Shown here piece after piece: positions 45,026 through 56,328 of a stretch of DNA of 64,000 nt. Each line of letters starts with the position of its first letter. Position 1 is the stretch's first letter. The notes under the pieces are model-generated. The model did not search any database and was not told where the DNA came from. It saw nothing but the letters and a program-made list of their open reading frames with translations. Position numbers and translations under genes: made by a program. Origin of the DNA: Buddleja alternifolia (lineage: Eukaryota > Streptophyta > Magnoliopsida > Lamiales > Scrophulariaceae); NCBI GenBank assembly GCA_019426215.1, contig CM033399.1, positions 27,971,022 to 28,035,021 on the forward strand, given 5' to 3'.

Positions 45026-48000
45026 ATGTCTAATATCGGAGATGTTGATGGCTCTACTCTTGACTTCGATCTTGGACCGGGTGCTAGCCTAGGTCTTGGT
45101 ATTGGCTCTGGTGGAGGTTCTGGTTTTGGTTCCTGTTCAGGGCTGGGTCCTGGCTCCGGCTTTGGCATTGGCTCTAGTGGGGGTGCCGGACTAGGTTCTG
45201 GTTCAGGACTGGGCCCTGGTTCCGGTTCTGGCTCAGCTCCGGTCCCTCCATTTGTTCCAATGGCCAATCCGGTTATACCGGCTCAGGCTGAAAAGCCGAC
45301 GAAGTTCAGCGGGGCTGACTTCAAGAGGTGGTAGCAAAAGATGCTGTTTTACCTCACGACTCTAAGCATGGCAAGGTACTTAAGGGAAAATGCTCCCTAT
45401 GTCCCAGCTGAGTCAACTGATAGTCAACTGAGAATGGCATATGATGCCTGGATTAATGGTGATTTCCTTTGCAGGAATTACCTACTCAGTGGATTAAGTG
45501 ATTCGCTTTACAGCGTATATATAGAGGTAAAGACTGCCAAAAGCCTCTGGGAGGCACTGGACAGGAAGTACAGAACTGAGGACGCCGGACTGAAGAAGTT
45601 CGTGGTCGCAAAGTTCTTAAACTTCAAAATGATGGACACTAAGTCCGTGACAAGCCAAGTCCAAGAGCTTCAGATAATAATTCATGAAGTTCATGCTGAG
45701 GACATGACTTTGAGTGAATCTTTCCAAGTAGCTTCTATCATTGAGAAGTTACCGCTGTCTTGGAGAGATTTCAAGAATTACTTGAAGCACAAGCGAAAGG
45801 AGATGGGTCTAGAAGACTTGGTCGTCCGACTCAGAATTGAGGAAGACAACTGGGTTTCTGACAAGAAGCCTTCTGTGCAGGTGATGGCTAACATCGCAGA
45901 GATTTCGGAAAGCTCAAACCGGAAACGAAAGTTTCTAGGGAAGTCCAAAGGGAACTCCCAGAAAAAGAAAGGAAAGTTGAAACAGGGAGACGGCTGTTAC
46001 AACTGTGGCCAACCTGGTCACTGGGCTAGAGACTGCAAAGAGCCCAAGAAAAATAAGTCTCAAGGGCAAGGTTCTGGTAAGAATCAGAACAAAGGCAAGA
46101 ATCAAGTGCAAAACCAGGTGCACTTGGCTGAAAATGATGTCAAGGGCATCAATGAGATGATCGACGATCTGTCTGACCACCAGGTGCCGATCGATCTGAC
46201 TGATCTTGATCTCACTGCCGTCGTGTTTGAAGCCAATTTGGCAGACAACCCGAGGGAGTGGTTCATAGATACTGGGGCTACTCGCCACATTTGTTCCGAC
46301 AGAGATGCTTTCTCGTCCTATTCCCCAACTGATGGACGGAGATTGTTTATGGGAAACTCAGCCACATCACCAGTGGTTGAATTGGGGAAAGTTGTGCTGA
46401 AGATGACTTCAGGCAAAGAACTGACATTGACTGAAGTTCTGCATGTTCCGAAGATTCGCAAGAATTTGGTATCCGGTTTGGCTTTGGTCAAGAATGGGTT
46501 CAAGATAGTCTTCGAGGCTGATAGATTTTCTTTAACAAAGAGAGGATTTTACGTAGGAAAAGGTTACCTTGAGCAGGGCCTTTTCAAGATGAATGTAATG
46601 AATGTAATCCGCTTTGTTGTAATTGAAAATGAAAGCAATAAAATTATTGAGAATTCTGTTTATTTGCTTGAGTATTCTAATTTGTGGCATGTTAGACTAG
46701 GACATGTCAATTATAATATTATTCGAAGATTGGTCAACTTGAACTTATTACCAACTTTTAAAGTTGAAAATGAACATAAATGTGAAATTTGTGTTGAGGC
46801 AAAACTAGTCAAACAACCGTTTCCTTCAGTGGAAAGAAACACCGCACCTCTAGAACTTATTCACAGTGACATCTGTGATTTGAAGTTTGTGCAAACTAGA
46901 GGTGGGAAAAAGTATTTCATTACATTCATAGATGATTGCACAAAGTATTGTTATGTGTATTTACTAAGAAGTAAAAACGAAGCGCTTGGAGCGTTTACAC
47001 ATTACAAAACAGAAGTTGAAAATCAACTTGGAAAAAGGATAAAAGCTATCCGAAGTGATAGAGGTGGAGAATACGGAGCGCCTTTTGATGAATTTTGTAC
47101 CAACTCTGGAATAATTCATCAAACGACGGCACCATACTCACCTCAATCAAATGGCGTTGCTGAACGCAAGAATCGCACTCTCAAAGAAATGATGAATGCG
47201 ATGTTGTTAAATTCTGGATTACCGCAGAATTTGTGGGGGGAGGCGATCCTCTCCGCCAATTATATCCTTAACAAGATTCCCCACAAAAGTAGGAGTGAGA
47301 CTCCGTACGAACTTTGGAAAGGTCAAAAGCCTTCTTATAAGTACCTCAAAGTGTGGGGGTGTTTGGCTAAGGTAGAAATACCCAAACCCAAACAAGTTAA
47401 GATAGGGCCTAAGACTATTGATTGCATATTCATAGGTTATGCACTTAATAGTAGCACCTATCGATTTCTGGTACATAAATAAAAAATATCTGAGATTCAT
47501 GAAGATACTATCATGGAATCTAGAAATGCTTCGTTTTTCGAGGATGTCTTTCCAAGTAAGGATAGAAACGAGCAACTTCCTCTTAAAAGAACATTTGATG
47601 AGTCTACGAGTAGTTCTAATCCCGGGGAGGAAGAACCACGTCGTAGCAAAAGGGCAAGAGTTCCAAAATCATTTGGTCCCGATTTTGTATCATATACATT
47701 AGAAGGGGAGCCAAGAACGATTAAGGAAGCTATGTCCGGTCCAGATGCTCAACTCTGGAAAGAGGCTATTAATAGTGAAATCGAGTCTATTTTGCACAAC
47801 CATACCTGGGAGTTGGTTGATCTTCCAAAAGGAAGTAAGCCTTTAGGCTGTAAATGGATTCTGAAAAGAAAGTTTAAGACTGATGGAACTATTGATAAGT
47901 ATAAGGCCCGTTTGGTAGTCAAAGGATACCGACAAACGGAAGGTCTTGATTTCTTCGATACTTATTCTCCAGTAATGAGAATAACATCCATAAGATTATT

Positions 48001-49059
48001 CATCGCTATTGCCGCGTTGCATAACCTTGAGATACATCAAATGGATGTTAAGACTGCGTTTCTGAATGGAGAATTAGATGAAGAAATATATATGGAACAA
48101 CCCGAGGGGTATGTTGCTCCTGGAAAGGAGAAGAAAGTGTGTAAACTTGTAAAGTCGCTATACGGACTTAAACAACCGCCAAAGCAGTGACATGAAAAAT
48201 TTGATAGCACGATGTTATCAAATGGTTTCAAGATCAACGAGTGTGATAAATGCGTGTATGTTAGACAAACACATAACGCATACGTCATAGTGTGTCTATA
48301 TGTAGACGACATGTTGATAATGGGTAGTAATCATGAAATCATCATGAATACTAAAGGAATGTTAAAGAAGAACTTTGACATGAAGGATATGGGACTTGCA
48401 GACGTCATCTTAGGGATTAAAATCCTGAGGACTTCTGAAGGACTAGTCTTATTGCAATCTCATTACGTTGAGACGGTTTTGGAAAGGTTCCTTCCGAGCG
48501 ATAGTGCACCAGTCAAGACGCCAGTGGATTTGAGCATTCATCTACGCAAAAACCATGGCGAACCTGTATCGCAGTTAGAATATGCTAGGGTCATTGGAAG
48601 TTTGATGTATTTCATGAACTGTACTCGCCCTGATCTAGCTTATTCTATGAGCAAGTTGAGTAGGTTTACAAGTAATCCTAGTATAGAGCATTGGAATGCT
48701 TTAACTAGAGTTCTTAAGTATTTAAAGTATACTAAAGATTATGGATTACACTACTCAAGATATCCAGCTGTAATAGAGGGATACAACGATGCTAATTGGA
48801 TATCTGACACGAACGACTCTAAGTTCACAAGTGGGTATGTATTTACCGTTGGTGGAGGAGCCGTGTCGTGGAAATCTTCTAAGCAAACTTGCATAGCCCG
48901 TTCCACGATGGAATCAGAATTCATAGCTTTAGATAAAGTTGGTGAAGAAGCTAAGTGGCTAAGAAATTTCTTAGAAGATGTTCCCTGTTGGGAAAAACCT
49001 GTGCCTCCGATTTTGATTCATTGCGACTGTATGTCGGCAATTGGGAGGGCTCAGAGTAG

Positions 49060-49095
<36 letters not shown>

Positions 49096-49282
49096 GCATA
49101 ATACCATTAAACAGTTGATCTCTAACGGGATTATTTCTATTGATTACGTGAAATCGAAGGAGAATATTGCAGATCCTTTGACGAAAGGATTGCCTAGAGA
49201 TCAAATATACTGCCTATCAAGAGGAATGAGATTAAAAGTCTACAATTTAAGAATGGACACAGCGGTAACCCAACCATGTTGA
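45026..49282 (+). pseudogene. gag-pol: COPIA-B gag-pol, one frame with three nonsense codons
   Basis: The frame runs 45026-49282 (1,418 sense positions) with stops at 45332-45334 (TAG), 47480-47482 (TAA) and 48188-48190 (TGA), and no frameshift. The N-terminus has an unusual Gly/Ser/Leu-rich repeat of about 70 residues. A Copia gag region follows, with CCHC knuckle [14 protein letters not shown] at about 45995-46034. Protease [12 protein letters not shown] has its Asp at 46268. The integrase triad lies in [14 protein letters not shown] and [12 protein letters not shown] has LYVDD near 48299-48310; RNase H runs about 48775-49050. The stops fall where relatives have Gln, Ser and Trp, consistent with simple point mutation. 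Confidence 0.93.
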
Positions 49283-49810
49283 CTGGAGATCCCAAGATCA
49301 TGGTTCAATGGGACAACTAAGTTGTGAAAATTCAGTAAGGCACTTAAGAGTTTAACTCCAAACCCATTGCTTAGGATAAAGAAGTGCATCCTACAAATGT
49401 AGCAAAGGCTAAGTTTGGAACTTTTAATGATTCCTATACTGTCATGAAATTGAAGTGGAGTATGGTAGGATACTCTTAGATAGGAGATCACCTATGTAAG
49501 TGTGAGGTGTAGGCCGCCTCAACATTGAGTAAAATGTAAACACTTATGAATCCAAGAAGGGGTGCCACGGCCAAAATGGACCCAACAGCGAGAACTGAAG
49601 CAACTGAGAATTTATCATGTGAATATCATTGTCTGGTTTTACACGAACGGCTGACCAATTCAAGACATCATGTTCATTGGGGAGCCTAGTAAATCCGACG
49701 ATATTTCACTAAGAAAGGTTCAAAGCCAAAAGCTACATCTTCTGATGTGATAAATTTTCGTCTGAACTCTTGAGATCATGCATTGCATTAATTTCATTCG
49801 TGTGGGGGAT
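49283..49810 (+). other. COPIA-B 3' untranslated region with polypurine tract
   Basis: Non-coding internal sequence between the gag-pol stop and the 3' LTR. It ends in GTGTGGGGGAT at 49800-49810, the likely polypurine tract. Confidence 0.7.
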
Positions 49811-50963
49811 TGTTGGATATTAGTTATGAAAAGTGTGTTAGACACGACTTTTGCATACGAAATTCGAACACCGTAAGTATCCAGGATACAAAATATTATT
49901 GGATAATATTAATCTACGTTCCGAGTAGATGGGTTTAGCATTTCGAATTTCTCAAATCGGATTAAAAACGAATGAGAAATTAAGTGCTAAAGTGGGGTGT
50001 TTGAAGTGGGTTATCCCACATGGAATATGGATCAAAGTTTGGGATGGTTGATAAACCATTGCCTTGAAACTAAGGGTTGGCCCTTTGGGTCATAAGATTT
50101 TTGTGGGCTTTGTGAGGGGGAAATACCTAGCCATGGTCCGGTCCACCACACACGCGCGCGGGCGACGCCGCCGCCGTCCGTCCGCCCACCCGGACCGGAC
50201 CGGGCTGGGGTCCGGGTCCGGGTCGTGGGTCGTGGGCCATGGGCCATGGGTCTTGGGCTTTGGACTTGGATAGGGCATGGATTGTATGGGCTTTGAGCAT
50301 TGGGCTTAGGCTTGCAATATATTAATTTTTTGGAGAAAAATTAATTCCACAAAATCTTATTTATTATTTATTCATCCAATAGTTGGAAAAATCTGAACCT
50401 TTAAATGGAGATTGATCTAACGCTGGCCACGTTTGGATCAAGATAGCCTTCTAGAAGGTCCAACGTTCGAACGTTGGGTGCTTAACGTTCGAACGTTGAC
50501 TGCTTCTAGAAGAAAGTTTGAAACGTTAAAGCGTTTTTGCTGCTTTAAGTAGCAGAATCGGTTTTGACCCAACGTTCGAACGTTGGGGTGTCAACGTTCG
50601 AACGTTGGCAGCAGTTTCTTTCTGCTATTGAATTCTCTCATTTAATTTTCGTGTTTTTCCTTGCCTATAAAAAGGCCCCTCCAGCAGCATTGTTAGACAC
50701 ACCAAAGCAATCTGCTTTCTCTCATCTCTCACTCTCAAACATTCTCTCAAGAGTTCTAAGTTGCCTAAGTTCGGTGGTTCTAAATTCGAAGTGGTCTCGT
50801 TTTTAGAACGTATATCGTTGTATCTTGGGACGTTTATTGCATATACCCGTACCACCTAGGCGGGGCAATTTAGCGTTAAGGATAGAGAGTTCTCTCTCGC
50901 CTCGATATAATATTTTCTCCATTATTAGCTGTTTTGATACGTTTGTGAAGTTTTGATCCAACA
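49811..50963 (+). repeat. 3' LTR of COPIA-B
   Basis: 1153 bp, with four perfect palindromes, TATAAAA at 50666-50672 and a GC-rich repetitive segment at about 50150-50262. Its mirror in the 5' LTR is shortened. Confidence 0.92.
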
Positions 50964-51366
50964 AACGTCAATCACAACCATGGCAATGACATTTCTTTTC
51001 CGTTCTGTGATCAGATAACTCACTTCGGTCTTGCCTTTGAACTTCCTGGTGGCTGGGTCAAGAACAAGGATGCTATGACATTGACCATTTTTCAGGTGCT
51101 CTCATTCTCTCTCGTATACTCTATTTATAATTGTTATAAACCCTCTCGACGTCATCCTTTTGGAGAAACATGCAACAGAAAGTCGTCTGCTTTTTGTTTA
51201 CTTTTGTTTGTGACCACTTGATTTTCTGTTATTTCCCTTTTCTCTTTTCAAATTTTGACTTTAGCTTATACGAATATGCTGATTGTATTTATATCATAGA
51301 TGCTCATGGGAGGAGGTGGATCTTTCTCGGCTGGCGGTCCTGGAAAGGGCATGTACTCAAGATTAT
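50964..51366 (+). pseudogene. Mitochondrial processing peptidase alpha subunit, fragment with intron
   Basis: 50964-51095 ends with ITHFGLAFELPGGWVKNKDA then MTLTIFQ, and 51300-51366 reads MLMGGGGSFSAGGPGKGMYS then RL. Joined across a GTGCTC...CATAG intron at 51096-51299 they match the glycine-rich-loop region of the peptidase alpha subunit, which recognises presequences in the mitochondrial matrix. Both ends are lost: COPIA-B sits on the left and Sirevirus sequence begins within about 10 bases of a GTAAGT donor on the right. The retained intron means a genomic copy, not a retrocopy. It cannot encode a functional subunit. Confidence 0.8.
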
Positions 51367-51375
51367 GTAAGTTGT

Positions 51376-51587
51376 ATAACTATGACTATGACTATGATTA
51401 TGACTATTATTATAATCGAGGATATTATTATATACCCAAAAAGCACAAACAACACAATGTGAAACCCAAAAAGGCCAGTATTCCCACAATGAAAACTAGG
51501 CAAATATGGGTTCCTAAAGTTTTAATTCAAACCAAAGGTACTAACGTTGAAGGACCCAAGAAAACATGGGTACCTAAGAAGAATTAG
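51376..51587 (+). pseudogene. gag: SIRE-B gag C-terminal tail
   Basis: Tyr/Asp-rich stretch (YDYDYDYDYYYNRGYYY) then KTRQIWVPK and TWVPKKN, collinear with the end of SIRE-A gag. It is open in frame with the upstream peptidase exon from 51300, so the two would read as one 95-residue chimera. Confidence 0.8.
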
Positions 51588-51598
51588 AACTATCCTTA

Positions 51599-53869
51599 AT
51601 GCAGGTACCTAGAGCCAACACCGATACTTCAGTTTGGTATTTCGATAGCGGGTCATCCAGACACATGACTGGATCAAAAGATCTTTTAGTCAACTATCGA
51701 GCTACCAATGGTCCTCAAGTTATATTCGGTGATAACTCCAAAGGTAAAACCAAAGGTATAGGTTTCATACATAGGGGGAACATCATGATCAGTGATGTAT
51801 ATTATGTTGAGGGTCTTAAGCATAATTTGTTAAGCATTAGTCAATTTTGTGGTAAAGGCTTTGATGTTAAATTCTCAAGCAACTTCTGCTATGTCAACGA
51901 CGCTAAGACTAAGTCTACTAAATTAAGAGGAAAAAGAACAAACAATGTGTATTTAGTGGATTGGGATTCTACTTTTGATAACAACCCCACATGCTTTGTT
52001 GCTAAAAGTCAAAATGAATTGGGTTGGTTATGACATAGAAAAATGAATCATCTCAACTTTAAGGCAATCTCTCAGTTAATATCGCTAAATCTTGTAGAGG
52101 GATTACCTAAAGGTTCCTTTCAGAAAAATCGCTTATGTGATGCATGCCAAATGGGTAAACAAGTTAAATCATCTTTTAAAAAGAAACCATGTCTATCTAC
52201 TTCTAGAATTCTTGAACTATTGCATCTAGATTTGTTTGGCCCTATTCAAATCATGAGTGTTAGTGGTAAAAAGTACTCGCTAGTAATAGTTGATGATTTC
52301 TCTCGCTATACATGGGTAGAATTTCTAGCGACCAAAGATGCAACTAGTGTCAAGCTCACAGCACTAATTCGTCAAATGCAAAATTCGAAAGATCTAAGGG
52401 TGACGAGAATGAGAAGCGATAGAGGAACTGAATTTACTAACCAATTTGTTGAGAAGTTTTGTACAGATTTTGGAATACTCCATGAGTATTCTGCTCCTAG
52501 AACACCTCAACAAAATGGAGTTGCTGAGCGACGGAATAGAACGCTTAAAGAAGCCACTAGGACGATGCTAGCAGAATCCAAGCTGCCTCAAAGGTTTTGG
52601 GCCGAAGCCATCAACACCGCTTGCTACACTCAGAACCGGTGTATGATCAACAAGCAACATGAGAAGACTCCATATGAGTTGTGGAAGGGACGTCAGCCTA
52701 ACGTTTCATATTTTCATATTTTTGGTTCAAAATGTTTTATTCATAACAATGGATCCCAAGGCCTAAAGACATTTGATCCTAAAGCGGACGAGGGAAACTG
52801 TCTAGGATATGCCAAAAATGGAAAGAGCTTTCGCATCCTAAATAAGATCAAATCAAAGGTTGAAGAATCCATTCATGTTGTGTTTGATGATGCTAACCAA
52901 GAACCGAGTAAGGTTAATCCTGATGATGTAGGAATTGAAGATCTCACCCAACAAGCGTCACAAATCAATCTTGGTAATGATAGTGATGACGAAGATGATG
53001 AGATTTGTGTACCTCTTCCTAAGGATACTCGTGAGGTTAACAATAATGATAATGTCAGAATTGCTGATGATCATGAAGAGAATGATCATCAAGAGCAGAT
53101 TGGAACTATGAATGATGCAGCGTCTACGCAAGAGATAAATGAGAATCAAGCGATTGATAATCAAGAGTCTCTCAACTCGTTCCAACGAGACCGAAAATAG
53201 CTTAGAGATCATCCACCAGATTTAGTAATTGGAGATATTGGAGCACCTGTTAGAACTAGGTCCGCTACAATTAATGAGGCCATGTTCGCAAGTTTTCTAT
53301 CTCAAATGGAACCAAAGAAAGTGGATGAAGCGCTTAGTGATTCAAGTTGGGTAGAAGCGATGCAAGAAGAGCTTAACCAATTTGAGAGAAGCAAGGTTTG
53401 GACGCTAGTACCAAGACCAACTCACCAAGGAGTTATTGGAACTAGATGGGTTTTTAGGAACAAAATGGATGAAGATGGCATTGTTATAAGAAACAAAGCT
53501 AGATTAGTTGCTCAGGGTTATTGTCAAGAAGAGGGTATTGACTTTGATGAGACATATGCCCCAATAGCCCGTCTTGAAGCGATTAGAATGTTCCTAGCGT
53601 TTGCCGCATTCAACAAGTTCACAGTATATCAAATGGACGTGAAGAGTGCATTCTTGAATGGTAAACTCCAAGAAGAAGTCTATGTGGAGCAACCTCCAGG
53701 ATTCATCAACAACCATGGCAAAAGTATGGTCTACAAACTGGATAAGGCACTCTATGGCCTTAAACAAGCACTAAGAGCATGATATCTTCACCAAAGCGCT
53801 CAACGAACAACGCTTTCTCACTTTAAGAAGTGAATTAGGTATGATCGATTTAAACGCTTAAATCATAAA
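51599..53869 (+). pseudogene. pol: SIRE-B pol, two stops and a 977-bp deletion
   Basis: Protease (WYFDSGSSRHMTG) and GAG-pre-integrase lead into integrase (HLDLFGP, RSDRGTEF, NGVAERRNRT) and the N-terminal half of RT ([20 protein letters not shown]), all in one frame. TGA at 52031-52033 and TAG at 53198-53200 both replace a TGG seen in SIRE-A. After [10 protein letters not shown] at about 53780 the sequence jumps to the last 26 codons of pol ([17 protein letters not shown]), out of frame. The YVDD box and all RNase H active-site residues are gone. Confidence 0.9.
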
Positions 53870-54704
53870 TCATCATATTTAATAGGCATATAATTTAGGG
53901 GGAATCCACTTTATGATTATGTCTAAACTATATTTCCAAAAAAAAAAAATGAAATGAGTTATCAATTTTAGGGGGAACTTTAAAATTGTACTTACTTCAT
54001 TAAGTAAGCGACTATGATCACAATGACTTTAACAAATCTTATGCATCGATCATTAGCGTTTATTTTTACTCATTACAATCTGATCGCTTATAAAATGAAA
54101 GGTTTTAAAGTCCAACAAGCGATTGATATGTATCAAATTAAATTTACTTTATAAAAGAATTTTCAGCGTTAAGAAAATTCTCAAGATAACGCTAAGAATT
54201 TTTTCTTAAAATCATGCATAGTTTTCATCACCACAAAGTAGCGTGTGGATGAGTCCAAAATTCTAGATTTGTTAACTACCCACACGTGCCTATCAAATCA
54301 AACTGACGGTTATGATTCCTATCTAAACCTAGGCAGTTCAGTAAAATGCATGAGTCTGAGTACGTGTCAGTGTACTATCAGGCGCGTGTAATTTACGCTG
54401 AAAATTTTAAATTTTTTTAAACGTTTTCAAAAAGTAACTGCGGATCCGTAAAATATTATAATATCCTATTTTACCGCACTTTTTGACATCCGAAGTTATG
54501 TGTACACGGTTCAGATTTCTTTCTCATTAACTTCTGTACACGTGTCATTCATCTACCAATTGAGGAGTTACTTTTACCTTCTATTTAAACCCCTCAAAAC
54601 TTTTACAGAAAACCTTTATCACTTCCAATCTCTCTACTGTAAAAGTCATTTCTCTCTAAAAGGCAAAAACTTCTCTCTTTTCTTCAAAGTTTCACCTTTC
54701 AGCA
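53870..54704 (+). other. Spacer between SIRE-B pol and third ORF
   Basis: Non-coding, with TTAGGGGGAA blocks near 53896 and 53969 as in SIRE-A. CACGTGTC at 54539-54546 is placed as in SIRE-A, and CTATTTAAACCCC near 54582 is TATA-like about 120 bp before the start codon. A promoter or splice leader for the third ORF is plausible. Confidence 0.5.
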
Positions 54705-55986
54705 ATGGCACCCAAAGCTTCAAAATCTTCCAAAATAGCAACTTCTGCTACCGAAAAAACTTCCCGTGCTGAAAAACCAGTGACGGTTAACGCCAGATTT
54801 TTGGTTAACTGGGATTATCTTTTTGATAACCAAAACTTCCCTCTTCGAACGATTCTTCCACTCGTTCAAGAATCTGGTTTGAGAGACATGCTTACTACTA
54901 CTTACAACTACTTTGAAGAAGAATCTCTCTACTTTTTCAATAATGGTAAAATTTCTGAAGACGACAATTCCATATCCTGCGTCTTCCCTTCTGCTAAAGA
55001 GACCTTTGTTCTCACTCCCTCTATGATTTCTTCACTACTAAATCTCCCGAATCATGGCAGTGAGGTAGAACATGTCAATCTCGGAGATGCTACCAAAGTC
55101 TGGGTTTTGATCAAGAAAGACGATGTTAACGCCGCATATGAGCCAAACTTCAAGAAGAATGATATGAAGGGAGAATACGTCATCCTCGCTGACATTTGTT
55201 CAAAGATTATTGAATGCAGAAAAGGAACTTTCGACAAAATCACCAACATTCAATACAAGATGATGGTAGCCATCCTAACCAAGTTAAAAGTTAACTGGTC
55301 TATCTACGTTTTCAATCGCTTCAAAGCAGCGATGGCTAAGTCTGTTAATCCCAAGCCTTATGGGATTGTGCTAAGTCGTATTCTTTGCGCTTGCGGATAT
55401 ACGCAATCTTTTAGCAAAAAGATTCCAGCGACCAAATTTTATGGAATGAAAATGATAAGCGAGCTTCTTAACCCGCGAAAACCCGGCGGAGCAGCGGTTC
55501 CTAAAGAACAGCGTGAGCGACTTCCAGCCAAAGGAGTTGTTCGCAGTGATGATGAAGATCAAGCGTCTTCTTCATCATCGTCCTCTTCATCAGAAGAAGA
55601 AGTGGTGGTCAAGCGACCTAAGAGAAAGATCATTCTCAAAGTCACTGAGCCATCCAAGCCCGCAAAGAAACAAAAGCCTGAACTTAAGAAGAAGAAGCCG
55701 GACCCCAAAAAGAAACAAACGCTCCCTTCTCCTTCTCCCTCTCCTAAATCTCCATCTCCTCCTCCAGCGTTTGTCTTTCCTATTCCCGAGGAAGAAGAAG
55801 CCGTAGAAGAAGAAGTACCGCTTGCACGAAGGCGTACTCCTCTTTCTACTCCCGCAGTATCCTCTAGCACTCCATCAAAACCAGCGCTTAGAGAGTCAGC
55901 TAGTGCTTCTTTCTCTGACGCTATTCCTGAAGTCAGCTCAGATCCTCAAGCCGCTACTCAATCTGAGAGGCTTCCAAATGTTTAGG

Positions 55987-56067
55987 GTAAGTATTTGCTA
56001 AGCAAATTTGTCTATCCTTTCCTCGTTAGTCTCTAAGTTTCTAACACTAGGATAAAAACTCTTTCAG
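55987..56067 (+). other. Candidate intron 1 in the SIRE-B third ORF, 81 nt
   Basis: Donor GTAAGT, acceptor CTCTTTCAG, and a CTAAC branch-point-like motif about 25 bases before the end. It contains an in-frame TAA if unspliced. Splicing joins in phase 1 and keeps the frame. SIRE-A has no equivalent. Confidence 0.6.
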
Positions 56068-56247
56068 TACCTTATGAAGCAGATATTCAATATGTTCTCA
56101 ACACGTTTGAAGAACTAAATATCCCCATTCGTGCTGATCCGATAACTTCTTTTATCAATTTAGAACCCGAAGAAGAAGTCCAGGAGCCTGAGGAAATTTC
56201 TCAAGAAACAGATCAAGCGACTGAAAAAGTCGATGATATTCCTCAGG

Positions 56248-56328
56248 GTAAGCGATGTAGTCTTTTGTTTGTAATTTCTACTTAGTAGAAATTTTTGCTT
56301 GCTTTTCTCAATCGCTTACATGTATCAG
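56248..56328 (+). other. Candidate intron 2 in the SIRE-B third ORF, 81 nt
   Basis: Donor GTAAGC, acceptor GTATCAG, T-rich interior with in-frame TAGTAG if unspliced. Phase 1, frame kept. It has the same length as the first but no obvious sequence similarity to it. Confidence 0.6.

Larger units (their letters stand above)
43919..50963 (+). mobile_element. Copia LTR retrotransposon (COPIA-B), 7.0 kb
   Basis: LTRs at 43919-44973 and 49811-50963 begin TGTTGGAT and end ATCCAACA, an 8-bp perfect terminal inverse. AACG adjoins both ends (43915-43918 and 50964-50967), suggesting a target duplication of 4-5 bp. One long gag-pol frame with integrase before RT makes it Ty1/Copia; the lineage is not assigned. 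Three nonsense codons and visible LTR divergence with indels show it is older than SIRE-A. It interrupts sequence continuing into the peptidase fragment at 50964. Confidence 0.92.

Noticed and set aside
45022..45267. Pro/Glu-rich minus-strand open frame
   Set aside because: Antisense of the Gly/Ser-rich gag repeat; low-complexity DNA gives open frames on both strands.
45332..45340. Programmed readthrough at the COPIA-B TAG
   Set aside because: The following CAA AAG only partly fits the CAR-YYA context, and two more nonsense codons downstream point to decay.
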